A DNA stretch of 64,000 nt from Antitrichia curtipendula. Taxonomy: Eukaryota > Streptophyta > Bryopsida > Hypnales > Leucodontaceae. Shown one piece after another: positions 50,197 to 61,700 of this stretch. How positions within the stretch are numbered: the stretch's first letter is position 1; each line of letters opens with the position of its first letter. Under the pieces are notes generated by a model that saw only the letters and a program-made list of their open reading frames with translations, did no database searches and was not told the DNA's origin. The position numbers and the translations under genes are program-made. The DNA is taken from NCBI GenBank assembly GCA_951230915.1, contig OX579633.1, positions 49,304,029 to 49,368,028 on the forward strand. The letters run 5' to 3'.

Positions 50197-50436
50197 TTAC
50201 CATGCCCTTCGCCACAAAAGCGCACAAACTATAGCTATCAACTTTTGTTTAATAGCTGAAATTGCACGCTTCCAACGAGGGTCTAAGCCCTCTAAACCTG
50301 TAATTCCCCATGCACAAGCTCGAGGCATGATGCTCTTGTTGCAATAGAGAGCACGTGGACCATCCGGTTCAATAGGTCCAAGAGCCCAATGGCAATTGGC
50401 TCTTACAGTAAGGTAGTATGCTCTTAAAGCAACCAT
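50197..50436 (-). other. Unusual 79-codon open frame, unknown, possibly decayed
   Basis: A minus-strand frame with balanced, protein-like composition (Trp, Cys, Pro, Gly and Ala, for example RANCHWALGPIEPDGPRA and GITGLEGLDPRWKRAIS) stands out from the AT-biased chance frames around it. I do not recognise it. A stop codon lies directly before the first ATG, and no exon-like continuation is obvious on either side. It could be an exon, a fragment of a transposon protein, or organelle-derived DNA. Coding status is uncertain. Confidence 0.3.
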
Positions 50437-51632
50437 TTAAGGGCTGGTTAGCCTTTTTCACAGGATTCCTTAGACAAAAGTATTTTTAGACCATTTTTCA
50501 GAGAAAGAAAAATAGATGTGGAATCTAACACAAGTGGTTTTGTATTTTTCCAAGCATTTTTGAATTACTTATAAATTTTCAAAGATTCAAGATGTAGGCA
50601 CCTATTTGTGAACATAGGTCTTCCAAAATCAGTTCACTTGCGGCTTGCAAAGAGATGTGCGGAAATCAAAGATAATGATTGGCTCTTGCAATAGAAAAAC
50701 AGTTTTTCCTCAATGCATTCAATTGCTAAACTGGTCCATTTAAGGATCACCCCCTCTCCATTCTCCACGTAAAAATAGGGGTAAAAATAGGGACGGTTTA
50801 AAGACGATGGGTGCTTTTAGAGCACACTACCTTAGTAGCACAAGGAAGGTGGCTTCTGAATTGTGGCACAAACAGGATAACTTGCCTTTCCTGTTTCTGA
50901 GCCCTGTCAGTATATTATGTGCTCCTCAATCAAATATTTAAATAACATTGTGAGTTTGGCAGAAATTCTAATGTTGTCTCACCGCAAGACCTTTTGCTCA
51001 CTTAAGGTTGAAAAGGAGAATCCCAAAGTACTCTGAAAAAAGAACAGGTGCAAAAACAAGCGCGCTACAAAAAGAGCATACATAGGCAACACCTATTAGA
51101 GCAATTACCAGAATGAACTCGCCAAGAACACATTTCACTTGAATACACTGCTTTACTTTCGAAGGAGATTACAAAGGATTGAATGACTGAATCCCAGAAC
51201 AAATTTGATGTTTCCTTCCAAATATGCCAGAAGCATAAAAGCTATATGAGAGATCCCACTCAGGGCATCTAAAAAGTCTCACCTTCGTAAGACTATCTAA
51301 AGAAAGCTACATGAGGTGACTGTAAACAACATTCAATGCTACCCCATTAAAAAGCGGGTATCCTCCAGAAATTAGACAGTGTTCAGATCAGAACATATTA
51401 GCCCACTTGATTCGTTATCCTAAGCTAAGAGAACTAGTATTCTTAGGTAAGCCACGACGTGGGTATACCAGTAAATAACCAAGTCGGATCGAATGTATAT
51501 CATCATTTACAAATTGGATGAACTACAACAAGTAATGAGGTTGAAGGGATAGTACAAAAGGAAGTAGTCACCCGCTGAGAATCTGGGTTGCTCAACCACA
51601 TCAATGTTTAAGAACCTGGAGAAGAGCACAAT
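50437..51632. other. 3' flank of the IF-2 gene
   Basis: No gene was recognised. The part nearest 51,632 is less AT-rich and probably contains the 3' UTR of the minus-strand IF-2 gene; I could not pick a polyadenylation site. Confidence 0.4.
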
Positions 51633-54600
51633 TTAAGCCCTCACTTCGTTGTTGAATGTACGAGAGTTAACAGCAGCGTTGACAGTGACTGAGGCATCTT
51701 CTAAGGTCCTCTTCTTCGTTACCAGATTAAATGCCATAATTTTATCACCGTCTTGCCATTCATTGAAATCATTGGCACCAACTCCGCACTCTAAACCAGC
51801 AGCCACCTGCACAAGTGGAATACTCTCAAGTCATCAGACAACATTCATGTCATAAAAACAATCACAGCTAAACTTGTCTATTTAGCATATCACAGAATGG
51901 GAACATGTTTGATTGCTATGCAGTATCTATCTATCCGTGTTACTAGGACCAATAAAAAATCTCAGAGCAACGAACAAAATTGGCTTCTCACCTCCTTAGC
52001 GAGCTCCTTTACTCGTCTCAATGAGGTAATAGTGCCAACGTGCACAGAATCCTTTCCTCGAAGAACACGGAGTCCAGAACCCTTCACTAATTTCCCTTCA
52101 GTCACCATGCAACCAGCTACTTTTCCACTTCCAGCCCCGAACACAGCTCTAACTTCAGCTTCCCCAATTGGCACTTCCTCCTGCAAGAATGTAGAACAAT
52201 AGTTGGCATGATTCACACATACAAAAATAAAATAAAATAAAAATCACTATAAACTAGTTCAAGATTCCCATTCGAAAACTTATTTCCGTTCATGTGGGAG
52301 CGAAGCTTTACCTCAACGTCTTCTAACAGCCCCTCCATGGCTTTTCGAATGTCATCTACAAGATCATAAATAACGCGATACATGCGAATCTCGACTCCTT
52401 CAGTATCTGCTTGTGTCTGTACACTGGCCTGAACACCGACATTGAACCCTACTACAATTGCACCACTTGCTAATGCCAGGTCCACATCGCTGGCACTGAT
52501 CTCTCCCGTTGACTGCAGCAAGAAGCGCAGGGCAACTGTGTCCTGAGGTAATGCTTGAAGAACTTCCCTGATTGCCTCAACCGAACCCTGCATGCCAAGT
52601 TGATTCAGTACAAGGTAACATCAGGAAAACTGATTACAATCAATCTGTCAGAATTTTAAAGTTAATTCTTACGTGCAACTGCAAGGAAGTCTATATAAAT
52701 GTGATCACCAGGTGGTCACGAGCAGCATATTTCGATGTATGTTTCCGTCGCACATGGAGAGGACCAGAACATACCTGAGCATCAACTTTCAAGACTACAT
52801 TGAGCTGGTGCCGTTCAACTCCTGTCTCGGCACTGGCAGCAACAGCATTAGCAAATGAATGAAGCGTAACTTTTCCTTCTCCTGCTTGGGCTACTAGCCT
52901 AGAGCTTCGTACAATTTCGGCGCGATCCGATGCTCGACTCCTAGCTATTTCAAGGGATTCTACGACCTCAAACTCCTCGCCAGCCACGGGAACTTGGCTT
53001 AAGCCCAATATCTGCAAAAGAAAAAACAGCCAGAATGTAGTGAAAACCTCGTAACCAGAACCTAGAAAGTAAGAGCACCAAAATACTATGCACCAAACTT
53101 TCTACCACAGGGAACTACATAGAACGTTGAAAGTCACCTGCACAGCTGTTGAAGGACCAGCTTCATCCACCCGGCTTCCAGTGTAGTCCATCAAAGCACG
53201 AACCTGCAATTTCAAAAATCCACGAAGATAGACAGTGAGTACCTACAGGGTATAACTACGCAAATCCAGTAAAGATGTCAGGTACTTAGGCTCGGGTCGT
53301 GAAGCAAAACACTAGAAAGGAAAGCCGTTTAGAACAATGTACCTTTCCATACGACTCCCCACAAAGCACCACATCCCCCACCCGAAGAGTTCCATTCTGA
53401 ACCAGCAAGGTAGCGAGAGGTCCTCTCGATTTATCCAAACTGGCTTCAATGACAGTCCCCTTGGCCTCTCTTTCAGGATTGGCTTTCAATTCCTGGAACT
53501 GCAGATGATAAACATCGTAGATCAGCAGATGCCAACACCGAGACAACTCATTCACTTCAAAATCTGTCCTAGCAATACCACAATGAAATTCTCCAATAGC
53601 TTCACGTATGCAAATTTGCAAACTGCCCTACAGACAGAGACTCCTCAGGTAAAACAAAACATAGAAGACCGCATTTGGCAGGTCAAAAATTACCTCGGCT
53701 ACCAGCACAATATTTTCGAGCAGCGCATCAATGTTTGTTCCCTTCTTAGCACTAACCTGGTTGTCAAACACAGATGATTTAATAGGAAATAACGTTAAGA
53801 ACTCCAACCTCCAGATAACCTTGGGAAGTGCAATCAATTATCCATATAAATCATGATGATGGAATATAGTCAGTTGCTGAATTCAAAAGAAAAATTTGAC
53901 GGGAAAACTCCCATTGATCATCACATTACCGCATGGAAATCAAATAAAACCAGATCTAATCTTACACATATTCAACAGAAGTAAACAGCGCAATAAAAGA
54001 AATTCCAAGATCATAGCAAAAATAGTTCACCTGCACCATAGGGGTGTCACCTCCCCACTCTTCAGGCATCAGGCCATGGGTAGAAAGCTCTTGCATCACA
54101 ACTTGTGGATTTGCTCCGTCCTTGTCAATCTGCTTGCATACAACAGTTGTAACAAATAAGATTCAGTTAACAAAATCAACAGAGTCCCATGGTGTTGGAT
54201 GCAGGCCACTGGGATGCAGAATACGAACCTTGTTAATAGCTATGACTATGGGTACATCTGCAGCTTTGGCGTGAGCAATAGCTTCCAGTGTTTGCGGCCT
54301 CACGCCATCGTCGGCAGCCACAACTATGACAGCAATATCAGTAACTCGTGCCCCGCGAGCTCTCATGGCGCTAAATGCCTGCAACACGGAAAAGATGTAT
54401 GTAATTAGAGTTAAGCTACATGATACCGCTATGCCTTACGAATCAGGTTAATATAAAGGTTCTCTAAACGTATATAAAGCCTGGCCCTAACAAGCAACAA
54501 AAGTAGACTCGATTCACCTCCTTCCCAGACCGACTCCTGATCCAACCACGATCCACATTCGCTTCATTCCACTCCCAAAAGTTGAACAATAACGTCGAAG

Positions 54601-57600
54601 CCCTCAGAAGGTGCTAGAATAAAACCCGGATTTTACCTCATGCCCCGGAGTGTCGAGGAAAACACAGGGTTGCATTTCACCTTCAACCATTACGTTGATG
54701 GAGTATGCTCCGATACCTTGAGTGATACCCCCTGCTTCGCCAGCAGCTACCTGGTAAATTACACCCAAACATTAAATACAAGTAAAAGATATCATTTCTC
54801 AGCAATCAGCTCTCTTCCTTGGACTCAACAGGCATAAGTACATAGAAAAGTCAGAAGCTTGTAGTAAAAATTTTGGCAGTTGTTTTAGGATGAGTATTGC
54901 AACAAAACTATGGCAGCCGAATGTGATTTACCTTAGTTTTTCTGATGAAGTCCAACAATGAGGTCTACACAGGTATAACATAACCCATAATAAATCCATT
55001 AGTCTAAATTGCAGATACATCGAGATACATCAACAAAAAGAGATTTCTCAACATCAACATTCACAACAGAAATGGCCTAATCAAACTACTTTAAATTTTG
55101 GAGACAGGAATCCAACTTCAGGACATCAAACCAATATCGTAGCTTACACCTGAACTAGAGAGTTTAGCAACATGATCTCACTCAGATTTCACTCATTATG
55201 TCGTAAGAAAAACAGAAACACCCCCCAAAACAATACTATATATGTACCTTGCCATGATCGACGTGACCCATGATCGTCACAACCGGGGGCCGAGGCACAA
55301 GGTGACCGAAATCGTCATCATCTAGAAAAACATTCGATTTTTTCGCCAAATCTTCCACTCTAATTGTTCCAGCCTCCACGACTTCCACTTGAAACTCCTG
55401 GCAGACAAGCTTTACAGTCTCTTCGTCAAGCGTTTGATTCACTGTAATACCAATCCCCTTCATAAATAGCACCTTTACAATTTCACTATCATTCACAGCC
55501 AGTGCTTCCGCGAGCTCTTGGCACGACATCCCCTCTTCCCCAACCTCCAAGATCTCAACCTTCACAGGTGCTGCAAGCCGCGCAGCTTCTACTCTGAGAG
55601 CTTTCCGACTGGCCTTGTTCATCTTCCTGCCACCCCGGCGAGATGTACTAGCTCCCAACAAATCAGCGACACCATCCATGGAATCCTTATTACGGGCAGA
55701 CACTCTTCGTTTTGCGCCATCTGAAAGAGTGTTGTTGGCCTTCTTGCGCCAATCCTCTTTACCCTAGAATTCAAACGAGCAACGACAATATTCCATCAGC
55801 AATCTACTTGCGGTCTCCACTTAAATTCCGAACATACGTTCAGGCAGGCTACCAATTCTGCCAAAAGAAATCGATGACAGATAAAAGACAGTACTTCCCA
55901 TCCCAAGGCATATGAATATTCAGCCTCGCAGCAGGAAAGTTGAGATTCCAGTACCGCATCAAAGAATTCTGTATCTAACTCAAAAAGGGATATAAACTTG
56001 CATAACAAGGTAGTGATTCTAGGTCATATTCCCTGCAATGTCATTTTCGAACTCAAACTTCACAACCTCCCGATTGCCTGTAGCAGAGAAGTGGTTCTAC
56101 AATATCCACATGATACTTTTGAGCCATTTTCCCAGAAAAACTCGTAATTGAGAACCCTAACATCATTGCCCGAGGCCCTAATCAATAACCCCGAAAGGAC
56201 CAACGTTTGAAAATGACCAATTCGAATGATCATAGAATGACCATTTTGACTCAGTTTTCGGGACCAAAATTTCCTTAACAGAAATCACTGAAGAACACAG
56301 CATGTGTCCCTCAAGAAAGTGAATGAAATTGGAAAAAGGAAAGTTCCCATATGACCTAAGGTAGAGGCTCCATTAACCATACAATACATTAGAGGCTCCA
56401 TTGACCATACTGAGCTTCGGTGTGTGCTAAGTATGAAAATACCTAATCTACTGATATTTGTTTTTTTGCAGTTGAGTTTGACACATAATGAATTTGCATA
56501 CTTGAACATGGTGAAAATTTCTAGATTGCAGTAGGAAAAGGCTCAAAATTCACTTGTATGGTGAATGGAACCTCTCCCTTACAGTATGGGGAATGGAGAC
56601 TTCACATTACTAAAAAATGTCCCCAAAACATGAGGCTTAATTTGGGCATCTTGGTCCGTTAGGAGTTACTCTCGTCGTATGCTTGTTCACAGACATCAAA
56701 CAGAATTGTCAAAGCAAGGAGTGAAGATCACAGATGCCGAAACAAAATGAAACCTTAACTGACCTTAACTGCTGCCTTCGCAAAAGGTTTTGGTGGCCCA
56801 GCAGGGCCAGCATTCGCCGGCGATGGCGTGGCAGACCTTGAGCCTTGTGACCTCGGCGCCGCTCCAACATCTTTCAAAACAGGACCAGCTCCCGCGTCTC
56901 GCAATTTAGGTCCTGATGCGTCTCTCCCTTTGGGCACCCCTGTGGATCCCACGTCCTTCAACACCAGGCCTTTCCTCGTCGCGACAGGCGCCGGCCTGAC
57001 CACGGGTTTCGCAAGCGTATTCAATTGCATCCGCGGCCGCTGCGTTCTCACAATTTCAGAGTCTGTGCTTGACGTGCTCGCTTGCGCTTCACCAGCTTGC
57101 GCCTGTCTCTCTGCGGCAGCTGCGGCTTGCGCCGCGGCGGCGTCCGCCTCCCTCTCCGCCTTCGTCCTCAGCTTATCCCCAGCTTTCCACGCTCCTGGTT
57201 GCGACGAACGCGCCCGCACAGGCGGTCGAGAAGCTCCCCTGAGTGGACCGGCTTCACTAGGACCTAGCTTCTCCACATTCTCCAGAATTTGACCCAAAGA
57301 AGGACCTTCGGAAGATTGTGCCCTACTCCCATTCGGAATTGCATTAGGGCGCCCTAACGAATTTGGTTGCGGAGGAGGCTTCAGGGCTACATCCTCGTCC
57401 TCTTCATTCTCAAATTGCTTGCCATTCACAGGGGAAACGGGTTTCGGAGCAGGCTTCAACGGAGGTGGCTTCAACCCTACGGAATCGTCTTCTGGCGGTT
57501 GCAATGTCTTCGTCAAAGACTCCCCCTCACTCAACGCCTTCACTGCCACCGACGTCGTCGATTCCGTGGAGACTGAAACCGCATACCGAGGCGCCAGGAG

Positions 57601-57810
57601 CAATCTTCGCACTCGGGCCCCAACTAATGCAGATGAACCTCCTCGCAACCCCAAATTGCGAAACGGGAGTCGCCGGGACACAACGAGTCGTCCGTACATT
57701 ACACAGCAGGAGGAGGAGGCGTTGTTCCCGTGTCGAGGGCTCCCAATGCCCACCAACACTTGCAGCGACGCCATAGCTGGGGCGGTGGCTGCAGCTGCTG
57801 GGGCCGCCAT
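51633..57810 (-). CDS. Chloroplast translation initiation factor IF-2 (FUG1-type), 13 exons
   Basis: Bacterial-type IF-2: a GTPase that brings initiator tRNA to the plastid 30S ribosome and promotes subunit joining. Exons, in order: 56764-57810, 55248-55763, 54932-54964, 54637-54750, 54229-54378, 54031-54129, 53694-53756, 53343-53498, 53138-53203, 52775-53011, 52312-52587, 51992-52180, 51633-51806. All introns are GT-AG and phase 0; the product is 1,039 aa, close to the known plant protein. The start at 57810 is the first in-frame ATG, with G at -3 and +4; a second Met is at residue 13. Residues 1-80 are Ala/Ser/Arg-rich and poor in acids, as in a plastid transit peptide. Residues 80-350 are a Pro/Ala-rich linker. 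An IF2_N domain lies at about 415-485. G motifs: GHVDHGKT 515-522, GGITQG from 539, DTPGHE 565-570, NKID 619-622, SAK 655-657. Beta-barrel and C-terminal fMet-tRNA-binding domains follow, ending in TAA. No defect was seen. Gene identity is firm; the exact start is less so. Confidence 0.93.
55764..56763 (-). other. Intron 1 of the IF-2 gene, with an inverted-repeat insertion
   Basis: The 1,000-bp first intron runs from donor GTCAGT to an acceptor TTCTAG. It is five to ten times longer than most of the other introns. Within it, TAGAGGCTCCATTAACCATAC occurs at 56363-56383 and, with one change, at 56391-56411. An approximate inverse, GTATGGTGAATGGAACCTC, is at 56556-56574. Looser complementarity about GGGACCAAAATTTCC near 56260 and GGCATCTTGGTCC near 56650 suggests a MITE-like insertion that would explain part of the extra length. 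Confidence 0.5.
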
Positions 57811-58294
57811 CGCACGCCCGAATCCTTCACAGCAGGAGACACAACATTCGCCAAAGAAACGGAATTCGATCAAGGCGTCGTCAATCCAGAAATCCTTGTT
57901 GATTGAAGAACGAAGAAGAAACGGGGCTCGATTGTCAGGTAACAGTGACGAAGGGGGAACTACGAATGGAAAGAGGTTCCAGGGGTTTAGGTGGCTGTTT
58001 GCTATCCGGGCATGCACAGGATAAGCCTGGCGTTCTCAATCACACATCCGATGCGAGCGGCGCTCACGATTCGCAGTCGAAACGCTCTGTCGCCGTCGCC
58101 GTCGGGCTCCAGTTCATGCCTTCTCTTTTCTTTTCTGTTCTTTCTCTCCTTTCTATTTCTTTTCGTCCCGTCTCTTTTGCTTTGCTGCGCCTCTTTGGTT
58201 CATGTGTCTTTCGTTTCTGTGGCCACCCGGCTTCCTTCCTGCCTACGGTATTACTAAAAGAAATTAGGTGTCCAAATTGGATGGGACCTGCGTG

Positions 58295-58360
58295 AGTGAG
58301 TGGGTAAGTTACACCAAGGCCAAATAAAAATATCTCCTTACTTTGATTGGCTAATGTTGA
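58295..58360 (-). promoter_or_regulatory. Candidate core promoter of the IF-2 gene
   Basis: On the minus strand a CCAAT box (plus-strand ATTGG at 58346-58350) lies about 15-20 bp upstream of a TATA-like ATATTTTTATTT (58322-58333). Transcription would begin near 58,295, giving a leader of about 485 nt that includes a GA-rich stretch on the transcript strand (58115-58190). This is inferred from motif spacing only. A 99-codon frame at 58064-58363 would overlap this promoter and is probably not translated. Confidence 0.3.
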
Positions 58361-58824
58361 CAAAACGGTATCCAGCAGTGGTAAGGTAACTAAACTGAAT
58401 AGGGATTTTAAGGGGATCCATGCTAATTAAACGACATTACACACTATCTAAATATCTATCTTTATTGTACATCAATAATTATTGAAGTGCCCAGGGTTGT
58501 ACATCATGTTTCAAACATCTACAGTTTTCTACAATAAATCCCTTTAATTTTTGGTCTCCTTAATATCCCTATTCAGTGTACACAATTGAGCAATTGACCA
58601 TAGTTGGAGGCACTTTTTTCAAGAAAAAAAACAAACATTTTTGTAGTATTAGCAATTGAAAATCATGAATTTCAAATAGAATTTTGGAATAAGACACGTA
58701 ATTACTATAAATTTTCAAAGTGGAAGCTTCCTAGGTCATTAAAACCGTCTCATAGACTTGTCATAAAATATAAATATAAATAATCAATAGTCAATGAATT
58801 ATCACAATTAAGTATGGAAACCGT
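58361..58824. other. AT-rich intergenic DNA
   Basis: Nothing recognised between the IF-2 promoter side and the next TTAA element. Confidence 0.45.
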
Positions 58825-58828
58825 TTAA

Positions 58829-59679
58829 TTCCTAAAGTCCTAAGGTCTTTTTTTTTATCAATTTTTTTTTATTAATTTTTTTTTGGCATACCTATTCATA
58901 AGATCTTGCAGTAGATTAGTATGTTAATGTGGAGAAGAAATTTCAAAAACCTTTATCGTGTAGATTGCAAGATATTTGTGAAAAAAACAAGTTCTTGACT
59001 AGATTATTTGACTTTGAACCTTCTCAACTTACTATTTTTGCACTAAATATTTTGATTTAAAAAAAAAATTATGTTGAATATTTGAATTGAAATTCGGAAA
59101 TAATTTTTTTTTTTTTAATCTTGATTTTCATTCTTTAAAAAATTGTGAAGTAAAAGCTGGTATACAAATAAAAAAATAAAATCATTGTTGATAGCTTTAA
59201 GACGGAATTAAAACACACTAATCTCAACAATAAGATTGTTCTAGCAAGCATATTTAACCCTACATAATTTATTTATTTTAATTATAAAATTGAGTTCAAA
59301 AATGATTCCAAAAAATTATTATTTTTCTCAAGACATTTTTATGATTGGCTACAAAATAAAAAGCTCCATAACTTTCACATCACTAATCCAAATGGAATGA
59401 CTAAAAGTTTTTCATTATGACCTAAACATGATTTATGAGAAAAAAATTCAAGTAGAAAATTTTAGTAGAAATTTTTATTGCCCAATCTCCTCCATTTTGA
59501 GCTTATTGTAGCATAACTTTAGCTTTGGGCACTAATTGAAAATAAATCATATTCCCCAAAAGCTAATGTAATTTTTTGTCTTAAATTTTTTAAATTAGAA
59601 AATCACATCAAAATTTGAAGTTACACAAGCCTATCCAAAATCTATTATGTCACCAGTAGGGACAATGGGGCTTTAGGAG
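58829..59679 (-). mobile_element. TTAA-bounded non-autonomous element, copy 7 (851 bp)
   Basis: The flanks are TTAA at 58825-58828 and 59680-59683. The left end TTCCTAAAGTCCTAAGG and the right end GGGACAATGGGGCTTTAGGAG are inverted. The interior follows copy 1 in reverse orientation (AATCTCAACAATAAGATTG, CTCCATAACTTTCAC, GCATAACTTTAGC). It lies about 1 kb upstream of the IF-2 start. No coding capacity. Confidence 0.6.
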
Positions 59680-59755
59680 TTAATTGCACTTTGTGGGACA
59701 CTTTCAAAAGAAGTCTCATTTGTCAAAAATGGATCCACTGATGGTTATAGATAGG

Positions 59756-60123
59756 GGTAGTCACGGCATGTTCAAGTGGGGTGTGAACTGTGAACAATGA
59801 ACAATGGAAAGTGCTTTGAGGGGCCAATGAGAAGTGACGAATATTAAACAAGCCGTGACCACCCTTTTTGTTCAAATGTTGAGAATGAACAATGGAGGAT
59901 GGATAATGGTGAGATGGACAGATGTAATTGAAAGTTAAGAGAACAAAGGAATAATCTTAGCGGAACATTGATTGTTCACTCCCAACATCCACCTCCGGAG
60001 ATGGATGTTGGGAGTGAACAATCAATGTTCCGCTAAGAATATTCCGTCGAAAGGAAGCCATCCCTACGCCGCCACCACTTCAATGTTCATTGTTCACCAT
60101 CACGGTGAACATGCGTAATTACC
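59756..60123. mobile_element. MITE-like element with perfect 36-bp internal hairpin (368 bp)
   Basis: The outer inverted ends are GGTAGTCACGGCATGTTCA and GGTAATTACGCATGTTCA (the latter on the minus strand from 60123). Arms at 59956-59991 and 60002-60037 are perfect reverse complements over 36 bp with a 10-bp loop. A further inverted motif, CAAGCCGTGACCACCC at about 59852-59866, pairs with the left end, so the unit may be nested. GAACAATG is repeated many times inside. No coding frame. Confidence 0.65.
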
Positions 60124-61700
60124 TTTGATGAACCTTAGTGCAACAATTTGAATAATGTACGATCCAATCTTTGATGAATATGGTTTTTATTTAGTGTGAA
60201 TGTTTCAATGAAACTAGGATGAATGTAGATGAAAGTGGAAAAAAGTGGAAAAGAAATTGTGTTGTTCAAGATGGTGTGAAAATAGTTTAGGCCACAATTT
60301 ATGGATTTTGGATTTTATCTAAAATATTTGAAACTTTCATATTAGTATACCTCAATAATTTGCATAATTTCCAAATGAGTCTGAGTTAGTGCTATTCTAG
60401 TAAGATACCTTGATTGAAATATGAGCACTCATGTAGGCTACTATTTGTAATTGAAATAATGCCCAATTTCAAAATCCCATCCCTTACATTCTAGTTTAAA
60501 TGTATAGCCTCTATTCATGAAATTTCTAGGGTCAATTTTAGAAATACATACTTTGAGCACTTTGAAAATTTGTATGATGTCTAAAAAATAAAGTTTAAGA
60601 AATTATAAAATACCCTTTTGGCTTCCAACAAGACACAAAAAAAAAATATGATTGCAAAAAATATTCTTAAAATCTTGATTGGATGATTTTAGATGTGGTT
60701 ACTTCAACAAGGTCCTTTTTTGGATTCAAAAACATTATTCAAAAATGCACCTAACTAATTTCATTTGAGCCTACCCTTGACTATTAGATTTTCACCAAAC
60801 CATATCAAATACCACTCACACATTTAAGGGATTTAAAACCCTTGTTTCCCATGGTCACAACTAGCAAAGTGAAATACCATTGAATTTTATTATCCCTTTG
60901 CATAATCTAACTTTTATAATCCCTTAGCATATATTGCAGTAGTAAATCAATATTGTGCAAGTATATATAGATTTATCTTGATTTATAAATATCAATATAA
61001 AAATACGAAGTACTTAAATACCCAACCAAATAAAAATTACATTATTAGATAAATATCGTTACACGTCATTCCTTCAATCTATACCATATTGATATTTATA
61101 GAATTTTACTTAGGTATTATAATATTCACATGCTATATTAACTTGTCTAAGAACAATATGTCTCTTTAATAGATAACAAAGCCCAATCCAAATCAAGCCA
61201 ATATAAAAGAATTGTTATATAGATTATTACTAGTAGAATTAAAATAAAATACTCTCACAAAATTGACCCTCAATATTCTCAATACTTCAAATGTAAAGCA
61301 CCTCTAAATTATGACAACCACACAATAAACAAGCATATGATCATGGTTCCTATTATTCAATTGGGAGTTGAATGAAAATCATATTATGTTAATATTCATT
61401 CTTTGGACACTTGCATGAATAGATTCTTTGAGCTTCGTAGGTTAGAAAGTGCATATTTTCAAAAGAATCTGTAAGGATAGGTTAACTAGATTTTGCAAAA
61501 GGATTATTACACCACATCAACCTTAGTGACCACTAATGTAGAATGTTCTAAAAACAACCTCGCTCAGAAAGTAACCTCTACCACAAAGGTACATTTTGCT
61601 CTCTTCAATGTATCAATAGTATACATTTTAAGAGGGGGTCACTTTTAGTGATCACTACATTTCAACTTCAAAAATTCGTAGCTAATTCCACAAAGGTACA
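60124..61700. other. AT-rich intergenic DNA
   Basis: Nothing recognised. Confidence 0.45.

Noticed and set aside
57811..58017. In-frame extension of IF-2 by 69 residues
   Set aside because: Its first codon is GTG, not ATG; the first in-frame ATG is at 57810 and its context is good.
57363..58024. Plus-strand frames of up to 201 codons across IF-2 exon 1
   Set aside because: Shadows of the GC-rich minus-strand exon.
58064..58363. 99-codon minus-strand frame upstream of IF-2
   Set aside because: It overlaps the proposed promoter and is Lys/Arg/Glu-rich from a purine tract; translation is doubtful.
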